From the NCBI GenBank assembly GCA_964653235.1, contig CAZZCP010000018.1, positions 1 to 34,753 of the forward strand: DNA of 34,753 bases, given 5' to 3'. This stretch comes from CAZZCP01 sp964653235. Lineage in GTDB: Bacteria; Bdellovibrionota; Bdellovibrionia; Bdellovibrionales; UBA840. A model generated the notes under the pieces. It saw only the letters and a program-made list of their open reading frames with translations. It was not told the origin of the DNA and did not search any database. Positions 13,749 through 22,546 of the stretch are shown in pieces; the first letter of the stretch is position 1, and every line of letters begins with the position of its first letter. The translations under genes were made by a program, and so were the position numbers.

Positions 13749-15102
13749 AGATTTTCAAATTCATACCTATGGTTGCAAAGTAAACACCTACGACTCAGGT
13801 CTATTGCAAGATCGATTCTATAAAGCAGGCTACAAACATTGCAAAGAAAGTAGAGTACACGTTCTCAATACTTGTGCGGTCACGGCAGAGGCAAGCAACG
13901 AAGCTTTAAGAGAAATTAGACGTATTAAAGCCAAAGATCCACTCTCTACGATTGTGGTTACAGGATGTGCAGCGCAAGTCGACACCGATAAATTTCAAAT
14001 TCCCGGAGCTGATTTGGTTGTAGCCAATTCACACAAAGGCAAGCTCGAAGAAATTTTAGAAGATTATTTTAAAGGGAAATCAAAGCAAAAAGTATTTCAT
14101 TCCAATATATTTAAAAAAGAAGATCTTGAAGCTGGAGGTGGGTTGGAGGAATCACATACTCGTGCTTTCTTAAAAATTCAAGATGGCTGCAATTCTTTTT
14201 GTACTTATTGTGTGATTCCATTTGCAAGAGGAAAGTCTCGAAGTGTACCCATTTCGCAATTGATCGACAAGATCAATAGCTTGTATGAAAAGGGAATCCG
14301 TGAAGTTGTACTTACCGGAGTTCATATTGGTGACTATGCTTCTCGTAAAGACCATAAAGAAATACTAGCCGCGGCGAGAGGTCGAAAAAGTCCTGAAAAG
14401 TTTCATTATCTAGAGGCCATGCTTCGGCAGGTTTTAGAGAATACAAGTATGCCTCGTTTTCGCTTGGGCAGTTTGGAGCCGCAAGAGCTTACAGATGAAC
14501 TGATGGAGCTTTACCAGAACCCGAGATTCTGTCCTCATTTTCATATGAGTATTCAAGCTGCAGAATCGCAGGTACTCAAAGATATGAAGAGAAACTATGA
14601 TGCCCAAGAGGTTGAAAAGGCCTTGCTGAAAATTGACAAAGAGCTTCCTCATGCATTTGTTGGTATGGATGTGATTGCGGGTTTTCCGAGTGAAACAGAG
14701 GCTCGATTTTCAGAGGGCTATCAACGGCTTGCCGCATTGCCTTGGACTCGTATTCATGTGTTTCCTTACAGTGAAAGGCCAGGAACCAAGGCAGCAGATT
14801 GGCAAGAGTCTGTAGAACGCTCAATAAGAAAAGAAAGAGCTAAAAAATTGCGAGCATTGAGTGCAGAACGTTTTGCCGAGAAAGCCTTGAATCAGCTGCA
14901 AAAAACAAAAAAGGTTTTACTCTTAAAGGCTCAATCTCGTGCATTGAGCCGAGATTTTTGGCAAATTCAATTAACCAATACCGATCAGCTTAAGGGGCTT
15001 TCTCATTTGACTGAGTATAAGGTCAAGGTACACTCATATGATCATTCTTTAAAAAATAGAATGACTGGCTTGTTACTGGGAGAAGTAATTGTCGAACAAT
15101 GA
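13741..15102 (+). CDS. mtaB: tRNA t6A37 methylthiotransferase MtaB
   Basis: This radical-SAM methylthiotransferase converts t6A37 to ms2t6A. Three N-terminal cluster cysteines lie in YGCKVN, LNTCAVT and VTGCAAQ; the radical-SAM cysteines are in DGCNSFCTYC. KVNTYDSG fits MtaB better than MiaB. I place the start at TTG 13741, with GGAGG 5 nt upstream, which begins the protein the usual distance before the YGCK motif and overlaps mnmA by 8 nt. ATG 13717 would add eight residues and is the alternative; the earlier open frame overlaps mnmA too far. Length is about 453 residues. Together with the two upstream genes it forms a tRNA sulfur-modification operon. Confidence 0.92.
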   Translation: MSKDFQIHTYGCKVNTYDSGLLQDRFYKAGYKHCKESRVHVLNTCAVTAEASNEALREIRRIKAKDPLSTIVVTGCAAQVDTDKFQIPGADLVVANSHKGKLEEILEDYFKGKSKQKVFHSNIFKKEDLEAGGGLEESHTRAFLKIQDGCNSFCTYCVIPFARGKSRSVPISQLIDKINSLYEKGIREVVLTGVHIGDYASRKDHKEILAAARGRKSPEKFHYLEAMLRQVLENTSMPRFRLGSLEPQELTDELMELYQNPRFCPHFHMSIQAAESQVLKDMKRNYDAQEVEKALLKIDKELPHAFVGMDVIAGFPSETEARFSEGYQRLAALPWTRIHVFPYSERPGTKAADWQESVERSIRKERAKKLRALSAERFAEKALNQLQKTKKVLLLKAQSRALSRDFWQIQLTNTDQLKGLSHLTEYKVKVHSYDHSLKNRMTGLLLGEVIVEQ

Positions 15103-15271
15103 GTTAAAAGAAGGTGCAGATTACTATCTAGAAGAGGGATTGATGGTTTTAACTCGTGATTTTTTATTGCGACGTGGATATTGCTGTCAAAACTCTTGTC
15201 GAAACTGCCCTTTTGGGGATGAAAATGAATGTCATCAGTCTGGTGCCCTCGTGGACAGAATGCCTGATTGA
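15089..15271 (+). CDS. DUF5522-like small cysteine-rich protein
   Basis: The 60-residue protein resembles the DUF5522 family: YYLEEGLMVLTRDFLLRRGYCC followed by a C-x(3)-C-R-x(2)-C-P knot (NSCRNCPFG). The cysteines could bind a metal or an Fe-S cluster. The start is TTG 15089 with GGGAG upstream, overlapping the end of mtaB by 14 nt; its own 3' end overlaps the next gene by 47 nt. Such nested spacing supports co-translation with the tRNA-modification cassette. Function is unknown. Confidence 0.75.
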   Translation: MSNNELKEGADYYLEEGLMVLTRDFLLRRGYCCQNSCRNCPFGDENECHQSGALVDRMPD

Positions 15272-15956
15272 AGCTGGCGTAAATGTGATTGGCCGAACTC
15301 GCTACTGTATTCACCCTGCAGAAAAGGTGAAAGATATTCCAGTGGTGGGAGGAACCAAAGACATCAATTGGGGTATGGTCAATGCTCTTGACCCGGAAGT
15401 TTTGCTCTTTGATAAAGAAGAGAACCCCAATACCTTTGCCGATGAAGCTGGCTATCCTTTTTTAGCAACCCATGTGGTAGATCTAAAGACCTGTGCAATG
15501 GAAATGCTGCTACTAGGAAATACCTTTCAAAATGAGAAGCTTTTGCGTTTTTCTGAAGAATTAAAGACTGAGCTCAACAAAGATCATGCTTTTGATTTGA
15601 ACCGAATTCCTGCTGGAATTGAGTATCTTAAGCCTCCCAAAAAGCATTCAAAACTTTTGTATTTGATTTGGAAGTCTCCCTGGATGACAGTGAGCAAGGA
15701 GACTTATATCGGTGCAGTTTTAAAACACTTAGGCTATGAGACTTATCTTTTTGATTTTTCTGAGAACTATCCCTGTTTGGAGCTTAGTCAATACGACCCT
15801 GAAGAAGTCTTTTTATTGTTTTCTTCTGAACCTTATCCCTTTTTAAAGAAAAAAAGAGAACTCTCTGAGCTTGGTTTTGCCGGAGCTTTTGTCGATGGAG
15901 AGTCTTACTCTTGGTTCGGAATCCGTTCTTTACGTTTTTTGCAGTCTCTTGCTTAA
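15225..15956 (+). CDS. Cytoplasmic BtuF-like helical-backbone metal receptor
   Basis: The 243-residue protein has the fold signature of periplasmic cobalamin/iron-binding proteins: SLVPSWTECLIEAG at the N-terminus, GRTRYCIHP, VVGGTKDINW and LDPEVLLFDKEEN. It lacks any signal peptide, and no ABC permease or ATPase is adjacent, so it is not an ordinary transporter subunit. The start is ATG 15225 with GGGG 6 nt upstream; ATG 15219 is possible, and the longer open frame lies within the DUF5522-like gene in another frame. Its overlap with that gene suggests a linked role, perhaps in metal or cofactor handling, which is inference. Confidence 0.8.
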   Translation: MNVISLVPSWTECLIEAGVNVIGRTRYCIHPAEKVKDIPVVGGTKDINWGMVNALDPEVLLFDKEENPNTFADEAGYPFLATHVVDLKTCAMEMLLLGNTFQNEKLLRFSEELKTELNKDHAFDLNRIPAGIEYLKPPKKHSKLLYLIWKSPWMTVSKETYIGAVLKHLGYETYLFDFSENYPCLELSQYDPEEVFLLFSSEPYPFLKKKRELSELGFAGAFVDGESYSWFGIRSLRFLQSLA

Positions 15957-16043
15957 AATTTTTTTCAAAATAAACCTTCACTAGAAACTAGATCTTCATT
16001 AAGCTTATCATATGTACTTCATTTTTTTACATGAAAGCAATGC

Positions 16044-16913
16044 ATGCTCGATTTAACAAGATTTGAGACCTTTTATATCTACACTATATTTGCTAGCTCT
16101 CTGGCAATTGGTGGTTTCGTTATATACTGGATTCGTGCATACGAAAAAAAACGCATTCAGAGATTTAAGGAGAGTAAAAGCCTTCCTGCAATCGAAACAG
16201 AAAGCCCGCAGAAGAATGAAGAAAAAATTACTGAAGAGCGAGGTCTTGCTAGTATTCGCAAGCGATATGCTTCGATTCGTAAAATACTTGTTCCTTTAGT
16301 TTTTTTGCTGATTTTTCTAATTGGTGTACTGCCTTTGTTAGAAATAGTTCCTTCTACCTATGTTTCTCTAGTAATAGGGGTAATTACTGTCATTGTCGGT
16401 ATTGCCTCAAAACCATTTATTGAAAACCTAATTGCTGGGATCGTTCTCTCTATAGCTCAACCGATACGAGTCGGTGATACACTTACGATTTCTAAAGAGT
16501 ATGGCACTGTTGAAAAAATTGATTTGCTATACACTACCATTAAGATTTGGAATTGGCGCAGGTTGGTCTTTCCAAACAATATTATTCTGGGTAAAGAATT
16601 TGTGAATCACACTCTTTTTGATTCTTATGAATGGGCGAAAGTTGTGTTTTATATTTCTCCAGACTCTGATTTTGACTTGGTTGAGAAACTTGCCATTGAT
16701 GCAATGAAAGCATCGAGTTTTTTGCTACATACAGAAGATCCTAGTTTTTTCATCATTGATATTCAAAAAGACACCGTAGAGTGTTGGATCACGGGTTGGT
16801 CTGAAAACCCTCCAAATACTTGGAGTCTGACAGATGATACAAGAAAAGAACTTTTAAAAAGATTGAAAGCTGCAGGGATTAAAACCAATATTCTACAGCT
16901 TCAAAACAATTGA
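16044..16913 (+). CDS. Small-conductance mechanosensitive channel (MscS family)
   Basis: The 289-residue protein has one N-terminal helix (about 13-33), a charged linker, then two helices (about 88-105 and 108-130). The pore-lining and beta domain signatures follow: VIVGIASKPFIENLIAGIVL, IAQPIRVGDTL, GTVEKIDLLYTTIKIWNWRRLVFPN. These place it in the MscS family, which releases solutes on hypo-osmotic shock. It is shorter than MscK/MscM types. No good ribosome site was seen before ATG 16044. It converges on the LysR gene with only 15 bp between the stops. Confidence 0.9.
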   Translation: MLDLTRFETFYIYTIFASSLAIGGFVIYWIRAYEKKRIQRFKESKSLPAIETESPQKNEEKITEERGLASIRKRYASIRKILVPLVFLLIFLIGVLPLLEIVPSTYVSLVIGVITVIVGIASKPFIENLIAGIVLSIAQPIRVGDTLTISKEYGTVEKIDLLYTTIKIWNWRRLVFPNNIILGKEFVNHTLFDSYEWAKVVFYISPDSDFDLVEKLAIDAMKASSFLLHTEDPSFFIIDIQKDTVECWITGWSENPPNTWSLTDDTRKELLKRLKAAGIKTNILQLQNN

Positions 16914-16928
16914 ATCCTATATAAGACT

Positions 16929-17813
16929 TTATTTTTTCCGCTGAAAATAGTCCTGTATTATCTTTTCGATTAATTTTTTTTTGTTAGAAACTTTCGAAGT
17001 AATAACCCAAAGCTGGGTTTTTACTTCCTCCAATTCGCCAACAACACTCAATTTTCCAAGTTGAATCGATTGCTTTACAGAGCGATAAGGAAGAATTGAA
17101 AAGCATGCTGTGTTTTCAGTTATCACTCGCATTAAACTTATGTCATCCACTTCACCAATTTTCTGCGGCTGCAGCTTTTTCATGCTAAGAAAATTATTAA
17201 TATCTTCTTGGATTCGACTTTGGTTCGAAAAAGCTAAGTAAGGTACTTGATTCAAAGAATCTGGAAACTTTCTTCTTAATTTACTGAAATCAGGATCTGC
17301 AACTGCTACAATTCGATCTGAGTTTAACAGCATTGATTTGTAGCTAGAATTTCTTTGTACAGGAGTATCAGTTAAAACCATATCAAGATCATTGGAATGC
17401 AAGAGATCTAAAAGATGTCTTTGTGATCCTTGCTGAACACTTACTCTGATAGATTCATCTTTCCATAGCTTTAACGAAAAATCATAAATAAGTAGGCTCG
17501 ACAAATTGTTAAGTGCTCCAATTTTTATCAGAGTTCTCGTTGCTGTATGCTCTCTTAAAATATCAGAAGAGAGTTCATTGGTGAGTTTAAATATTTCTTC
17601 TGCTTTCTCTAGCAGAAAAAGACCTTTTTTTGTCAGAGTGAGCTTTCTATGTTCTCTATGAAACAACTGAAGTTCAATTTCATCTTCAAATTCTTTGATC
17701 TGGCTACTAATGGTTGGTGATGTTAAGTTTAATTTCTTACTTGCCGCTTTAATACTTCCTTCTTTGGCGACAATATAAAAGTAATACAACTTATTTAAAT
17801 TCATTTGAAACAT
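16929..17813 (-). CDS. LysR-family transcriptional regulator (NhaR-like N-terminus)
   Basis: The 294-residue protein has an N-terminal winged HTH (MNLNKLYYFYIVAKEGSIKAA, then LNLTSPTISSQIKEFE) close to NhaR-type LysR proteins, and a LysR substrate-binding domain. I use ATG 17813 because a TATAAT box ends 6 nt before it with a -35 box at proper spacing; ATG 17804, the usual family start, is three codons later. Neither has a Shine-Dalgarno. It is divergent from dps with about 110 bp between, the classic arrangement of a LysR regulator and its target, so it may control dps or itself. The inducer is unknown. Confidence 0.9.
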   Translation of the reverse strand: MFQMNLNKLYYFYIVAKEGSIKAASKKLNLTSPTISSQIKEFEDEIELQLFHREHRKLTLTKKGLFLLEKAEEIFKLTNELSSDILREHTATRTLIKIGALNNLSSLLIYDFSLKLWKDESIRVSVQQGSQRHLLDLLHSNDLDMVLTDTPVQRNSSYKSMLLNSDRIVAVADPDFSKLRRKFPDSLNQVPYLAFSNQSRIQEDINNFLSMKKLQPQKIGEVDDISLMRVITENTACFSILPYRSVKQSIQLGKLSVVGELEEVKTQLWVITSKVSNKKKLIEKIIQDYFQRKK

Positions 17814-17819
17814 GTCAAT

Positions 17820-17847
17820 ATTATACACTTTGATAAAATCGAATCAA
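17820..17847 (-). promoter_or_regulatory. Promoter for the LysR-family gene
   Basis: On the minus strand TTGATT (17842-17847) and a perfect TATAAT (17820-17825) are spaced by 16 bp. The -10 box ends 6 nt before ATG 17813, so transcription would start at or next to the start codon. Confidence 0.6.
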
Positions 17848-17923
17848 ATGCATTGTTAAGATCAATTTTACAAAACTAAGTATATCAGAGAAAATATAAT
17901 TACAAATTGAACGAAGGAGGTTT

Positions 17924-18457
17924 ATGTCAGATTTAATCAATGAAAACGAAATTCGGTCTGAAAATTTTAAAATGAGTGAGAATGTTACCTATCCGAACTT
18001 TACTAGGTTAGAGAAAAAAGAAGATAGGGTCAATGTGATGAATTCACTGTTGGCAAACGAGTACGCGCTGTTTACCAAAACTTTAAACTATCATTGGAAT
18101 GTAACAGGCCCCCGTTTTCATAGTATTCATGAATTCTTAGAAGGTCATTACCGTGAATTGCTTGAGGTGATTGATGATGTTGCAGAAAGAATCAGAAAGA
18201 TCGGTGGAAATGCAATAGGCACTCTCTCTGAAATGAAAGTGAGAAGTAGTATTGTTGAAAGACCCAATGAATATCCAGAAACAAGTCATATGATCTCAGA
18301 TTTGATGTCAGATCACGAATCTATTGAGATACAGATTAAGGCTTTTATTCAAGGAATTTCTGATGTTGAAGTCGACCCCGGGACAGAAGATTTTTTGACG
18401 GGATTGTTGAAAAAACATGAAGAAATGTCTTGGATGTTAAAATCCAACCTTGAATAA
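17924..18457 (+). CDS. dps: Dps-family ferritin-like DNA/iron protection protein
   Basis: The 177-residue protein carries the inter-subunit ferroxidase ligands in the canonical spacing: H57, H69, D84 and E88 (in NYHWNVTGPRFHSIHEFLE and EVIDDVAERI). Dps dodecamers oxidise iron with peroxide and protect DNA in stress. An N-terminal extension of about 25 residues precedes the fold. A strong AGGAGG lies 5 nt before ATG 17924; a TATAAT at 17895-17900 is a possible -10 with no good -35, which would suit activation by the divergent LysR protein. It is followed by the pentapeptide-repeat gene 25 bp downstream. Confidence 0.93.
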   Translation: MSDLINENEIRSENFKMSENVTYPNFTRLEKKEDRVNVMNSLLANEYALFTKTLNYHWNVTGPRFHSIHEFLEGHYRELLEVIDDVAERIRKIGGNAIGTLSEMKVRSSIVERPNEYPETSHMISDLMSDHESIEIQIKAFIQGISDVEVDPGTEDFLTGLLKKHEEMSWMLKSNLE

Positions 18458-18482
18458 ATCAAATCGAGAAAGGAGGTCACTA

Positions 18483-19124
18483 ATGACAAATATCAAGAGT
18501 TTTGTTAATCTTAGTATAGGCGTTTTAATCACTGCGGCCCTAGTTTTAGGGGCTGCTCTTACTGTTCCTTTTGCGGTGCCAATTGTTTTATTTTTATGTG
18601 TTCTTTTGGTAATTCCTTACGCTCTATTTGTTGGCTATATGCCGATTCGTGATTCTGTACAGTTTTTTCCAGAAGACAAAAAATTCATTGGTAAAAATAG
18701 AGTTTTTGATCGCATGAAATTAGCTAGAGCCAACCTAAAAAAATCTTTTTTGCGTTTGTGTTCTTTTCGTGAGGCAAATTTAGATAAAGCAAACTTTAAT
18801 AAATCTGTTCTTACGCAAAGTGACTTTTCGAATGCTTCGGCCAAAATGGCTCAATTTCAATCAGGTAAATTGCTGGCATCGAACTTACAGAATGCAAACT
18901 TAAGGCGGGCTAACTTTAGAGATGCTCAATTGCACAACGCAAATTTTGAAAATGCAAATTTAAGTTTTGTTGATTTTCGAGGAGCTAATCTAAGGGGTGC
19001 GAACCTCAAGAAAGCTGAAGTTCTAGGTGCAGAATGGAAAGGTGCTCACTATGATCATCGAACTATTCTACCATTTAGTGAAGCAAAAGCACTTCGACTA
19101 GGTATGTTGAAGGAGTCATCCTAG
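18483..19124 (+). CDS. Membrane-anchored pentapeptide-repeat protein
   Basis: The 213-residue protein has two hydrophobic helices at about 8-28 and 30-51, then a right-handed pentapeptide helix from about 80 to 188 with A(N/D)Lxx or A(N/D)Fxx repeats such as ANLKKS, ANLRRANFRDA and GANLRGANLKKA. Start ATG 18483 follows AAAGGAGGT at good spacing; a longer frame from 18450 overlaps dps without a ribosome site. It is probably in the dps operon. Pentapeptide proteins have varied roles, so none is assigned. Confidence 0.88.
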   Translation: MTNIKSFVNLSIGVLITAALVLGAALTVPFAVPIVLFLCVLLVIPYALFVGYMPIRDSVQFFPEDKKFIGKNRVFDRMKLARANLKKSFLRLCSFREANLDKANFNKSVLTQSDFSNASAKMAQFQSGKLLASNLQNANLRRANFRDAQLHNANFENANLSFVDFRGANLRGANLKKAEVLGAEWKGAHYDHRTILPFSEAKALRLGMLKESS

Positions 19125-19235
19125 GTTTCGAGGCTGTTGCCGTTTCACTTTCTGCTTGGTTTGAAAGAGCTTTATGCTTTTTGTCGAGTTTAGAGGTAAA
19201 AAGGGAATAGGCTATGAACATTATGAGGAGGTAGT

Positions 19236-19598
19236 ATGAATTTTGAATTGCATTACGGAAAAATTGGTAGAACTCCAGCTTTGGAGTATCAAATCAAAGA
19301 TATGCTAGAAAAATTAAGCGAAAAAATGAAGAGCCAAAGTCCTCACTGCGAAGTTTGGTTAAAAAGTGAAAATAGCATACAAAGTGCTGGTGTTCCAGAG
19401 TTTCAATTGTCTGTAAAGTTAAAAGCGAGAGGAAAAGAATATTTCATTTGTAAAAATGGAGTTGATTTTGAAAAGTTACTAAATCGTGTTCGACATGCTC
19501 TAGAAAAAAAGTTGCGGCGAAATAAATCTGAAGTGAATCATGAAAAGCTGAGAGCTCTAAGTTATAAAAAAATGGATCTATCGAATCAGTGGCTTTAG
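19236..19598 (+). CDS. HPF/RaiA-like ribosome-associated factor
   Basis: The 120-residue protein has the beta-alpha-beta-beta-beta-alpha plan of the S30AE family: an N-terminal strand with MNFELHYGKIGRTPALEYQI, a middle strand pair, and a final helix VDFEKLLNRVRHALEKKLRR with basic residues. It lacks the long C-terminal dimerisation domain, so it is of the short type that hibernates or protects ribosomes. GAGGAGG lies 5 nt before ATG 19236. Next to dps, it suggests a stationary-phase or stress group. Sequence is divergent from typical HPF, so the family call is moderately sure. Confidence 0.7.
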   Translation: MNFELHYGKIGRTPALEYQIKDMLEKLSEKMKSQSPHCEVWLKSENSIQSAGVPEFQLSVKLKARGKEYFICKNGVDFEKLLNRVRHALEKKLRRNKSEVNHEKLRALSYKKMDLSNQWL

Positions 19599-19633
19599 GG
19601 CTTGTTGAAATTTTAAATTTAAGTTCGTCCTAG

Positions 19634-20974
19634 TTACTTTCGTTGCCACTTTTCTATCACTACACAAGCGGCAAGATCCCCTGTTACATTAAGGCTAGTT
19701 CGAAATCTCTCTAAAACTCGATCTAAGCCTAATATTAATGGCAGTCCTGCAAGTGGCACTCCCGCACTGCTGAGTACGCCAGATAGGACTACGATTCCAA
19801 CTCCTGGAACAGCGGGTGTGCCGATCGATGCTCCGACTGCAGTTAGGGTTAATGCGGATAGAGCACCGATAGATAGATCTAAGTCAAAGAGCTGCGCCAT
19901 AAACAGAGTACTTAAACCTTGATAGCAAGCTGTTCCTCCCATATTGATTGTGGCTCCAAGGGGTATCACAAAGCGAGAAATAGAGGTGTCAATTTTTAGG
20001 TTCTCTTCTGCACTTTTCACAGTGATCGGCATAGTTGCTGCTGAACTATTGGTTGAAAAACCAATCAGAGCTGGTTCTCTTGAAGCTTGAATAAAATAAA
20101 AAGGGGATCTTTGAGCAAATAAACTTACAGTAAGAACATAAATAAAATAAAGTATGGTCAATGAGGCAATCACCGATAGTGCATAAATCCCAAGTCCATA
20201 CAGGGCGCTAGGTCCAGTTTGAATCATGGACTGAGCCAGTAGTCCAAATACAGCAATGGGGGCAAAGCTCATTGCTAAGTTTACTATGGCCATGCTTACT
20301 TCTTGAATTGAATTGATGAGTTCAGACAGAGGTTGTGCCGATTTTGCGTTTAACAGTAAAAGTCCGATACCAATAATAATAGCAAAAATAACAATTTGGA
20401 GCATTTCCCCCTGTACGATCGAATTGAGAGGGTTGCTTGGTAAAACTCCAGTCACTTTTTGGGGAAGTTTTTCTAATAATGGAGCCTCGTTTTTTTGTTG
20501 TTTTAGAGAATCTACTTGCGTATTAATTTCTTTTAATTGTTGTTTCTCTTGCGCAGAAAGGATCAGCTTTTCCGCAGGTATATATTGACCTGGTTTTACA
20601 ATGCTGCCAACTCCGATTCCAAGTGTTACAGCTAAAAAAGTAGTTGCGAGAAAAAACACTACAGTTGAAATACCAACCGTTTTTAACTGTTCTATGTTTC
20701 CTGCAGAGGATATACCTTGAATAATAGAAGCAAAGATTAAGGGAACAACGATCATTTTGATCATAGCCAAAAATAAATGTCCAGGGAGAGCGATCCATTC
20801 GCCCAGAAGTCTTGAGAGTTCAGCATCTACAAAGTTCATTTCTGGACTCAATAGGCTTCCAACTAAAATTCCAAGAGACATTGAAATCAATACTTGAAGC
20901 CAGAGCTTGGCGTTTCTTACATAATTCAAGGTGTTTGTAAGGGCTCTGAGGCCTCTAGGGATTTCAGGTATCAT
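19634..20974 (-). CDS. Dicarboxylate/amino acid:cation symporter (DAACS family)
   Basis: The 446-residue membrane protein shows the family hallmarks: the serine-rich re-entrant loop FSTNSSAATMPIT, IPLGATINMGGTA in helix 7, the second hairpin GTPAVPGVG, and DRVLERFRTSLNVTGDLAACVV in helix 8 that binds substrate and Na+ or H+. The NMGGT and NVTGD residues are intact, so it should be active; glutamate/aspartate or C4-dicarboxylates are likely substrates. ATG 20974 is chosen, with AGGAG 10-13 nt upstream; the longer frame adds a non-family N-terminus. The periplasmic loop at about 150-185 is long and Gln/Lys-rich. It is divergent from resB. Confidence 0.93.
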   Translation of the reverse strand: MIPEIPRGLRALTNTLNYVRNAKLWLQVLISMSLGILVGSLLSPEMNFVDAELSRLLGEWIALPGHLFLAMIKMIVVPLIFASIIQGISSAGNIEQLKTVGISTVVFFLATTFLAVTLGIGVGSIVKPGQYIPAEKLILSAQEKQQLKEINTQVDSLKQQKNEAPLLEKLPQKVTGVLPSNPLNSIVQGEMLQIVIFAIIIGIGLLLLNAKSAQPLSELINSIQEVSMAIVNLAMSFAPIAVFGLLAQSMIQTGPSALYGLGIYALSVIASLTILYFIYVLTVSLFAQRSPFYFIQASREPALIGFSTNSSAATMPITVKSAEENLKIDTSISRFVIPLGATINMGGTACYQGLSTLFMAQLFDLDLSIGALSALTLTAVGASIGTPAVPGVGIVVLSGVLSSAGVPLAGLPLILGLDRVLERFRTSLNVTGDLAACVVIEKWQRK

Positions 20975-21139
20975 TGAACAGCTACTCCTTTGTACTTTGA
21001 ACAAAGAGTTTAAAAATGAAACAGCCCATACTATTCTTGCCAAATAGAGCAGATAGGTTAATGGAGTACTGTAAAGCTTAACAGAGTTTACGCATAGCTT
21101 AAACTGAGATGTATAAGCAGCTTACGCAATGGTTCTCAC

Positions 21140-21168
21140 TTGGCAGCTCCTGTTAAAGTATATATTGT
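21140..21168 (+). promoter_or_regulatory. Promoter candidate for resB-ccsA
   Basis: TTGGCA (21140-21145, 5/6) and TATTGT (21163-21168, 4/6) are spaced by 17 bp. The -10 ends 7 nt before ATG 21176 and there is no Shine-Dalgarno, again a leaderless pattern. The same divergent gap (20975-21175) holds AGTTTA/TAAACT inverted arms, possibly an operator. Confidence 0.5.
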
Positions 21169-21175
21169 GCCTACG

Positions 21176-22546
21176 ATGAAAAAAGCCCTAATTAAAATAT
21201 ACCAGTTTCTGGGCTCTCTTAAATTTGCCGTTATTGTCATATTGTTTTTGGCCATACTCTCAGCTATAGGTACTTTCGTTGAAACGCGCTACAATGCCGA
21301 GATTGCCAAAAAACTTGTCTATGATTCTCCATGGATGGCAGCAACGATGATCGGTATGGTCTTTAGTTTGACTCTATCGGCGATACAAAGAATTCCATGG
21401 CAAAGAAAGCATATTCCTTTTTTGGTGGTGCATAGCGGAATCATCATTATCATTATCGGTTCGGTAATCACCAAAGAATTTGGTTTGGATGGCAGTATGG
21501 TCTTGCCTCTCAATGACAAAGAGAATTTTGTTCTTCTGCCCAATACCGATCTGTCGATTTTCAGTAGTTTTGATGGGCAAAACTACTCTCTTTTATGGGG
21601 GGGAGAGGTCGATTTCTTTTTGGACTCACCCAAAGACAATCCAATCGTGGTTCGAACTCAAGACGATCCGATTGAGATTGTCGATTATATTCCTTTTGCT
21701 ACGGCTCAAGAAAAATATGTTGAGGTGCAGGATTCTCGAGAAGGGCCTGCAATTCGCTTTCAATTGAAGAACCAAATGGTCGAAGTGTCAGAGTGGATGC
21801 ATCTACGCGCCGGCAATGGAGTGGAATACAATTTAGGGCCAGCCAAAGTAGTTTTAACCAAAGGTTTTTATGATCACAAACTTGGTGAAAGTGTCATTGC
21901 GATTCGTCCAGAGCGGGCTGATAAAGCAGCCTACTACTGGGTATATAGTAAAGACGGTGAAGTCCAAGAGGGTAAAATCACGCAAGGTGATGTTATTCAA
22001 ACAGGCTGGATGGGTCTAGAGTTTAAGCTGTTAAAAGTCTATCAATATTCTCGCAGAGAGATGGAATTTACCGAGCAAAAGTATCCAAGTGAGGTGACGA
22101 CTTCGGCAGTTAAAGTAAAGTATGGCGATCAAGAAAGATGGATGCAGCTCAACTCAGTCACACGATTTTTCAGTGATACAGCGGCTTATGTTTTGACTTA
22201 TGGGAATCGCCGGGTCGATATAGGTTTTCCCATTTTTTTAAAAGACTTTCGCTTGGGTAATTATCCAGGCTTAAAAAAGGCCATGAGTTATGAGAGTGAA
22301 GTCATGGTCCCCGATAAAGGTAATGTGGTAATAAGTATGAATGAACCTTTAAAGTTAAGAGGCTATACATTTTATCAAGCTAGTTTTAATCAAGATCGTA
22401 TGGGTGCCACTTTAAACTCGGTACTGTCTGTGAATTATGATCCCGGAAGAGGGCTTAAATATTTTGGTAGTATACTATTGGTAGCAGGAAGTATTTTACT
22501 CTTCTATTTTCGTAAGTACTATACTCAAAAAAAGGTGAGCGCATGA
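21176..22546 (+). CDS. resB: ResB/Ccs1 cytochrome c maturation protein
   Basis: The 456-residue protein has the ResB plan: helix 1 (SLKFAVIVILFLAILSAIGT), helix 2 and helix 3 within the first 100 residues, then a large periplasmic domain and a final helix (YFGSILLVAGSILLFYF). The FVETRYN after helix 1 and LRGYTFYQASF near the end are family motifs. ResB with CcsA forms the System II haem export and attachment machine for c-type cytochromes. The 3' end overlaps ccsA by 4 nt (ATGA). It serves the multihaem Act cytochromes encoded downstream. Confidence 0.9.
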   Translation: MKKALIKIYQFLGSLKFAVIVILFLAILSAIGTFVETRYNAEIAKKLVYDSPWMAATMIGMVFSLTLSAIQRIPWQRKHIPFLVVHSGIIIIIIGSVITKEFGLDGSMVLPLNDKENFVLLPNTDLSIFSSFDGQNYSLLWGGEVDFFLDSPKDNPIVVRTQDDPIEIVDYIPFATAQEKYVEVQDSREGPAIRFQLKNQMVEVSEWMHLRAGNGVEYNLGPAKVVLTKGFYDHKLGESVIAIRPERADKAAYYWVYSKDGEVQEGKITQGDVIQTGWMGLEFKLLKVYQYSRREMEFTEQKYPSEVTTSAVKVKYGDQERWMQLNSVTRFFSDTAAYVLTYGNRRVDIGFPIFLKDFRLGNYPGLKKAMSYESEVMVPDKGNVVISMNEPLKLRGYTFYQASFNQDRMGATLNSVLSVNYDPGRGLKYFGSILLVAGSILLFYFRKYYTQKKVSA

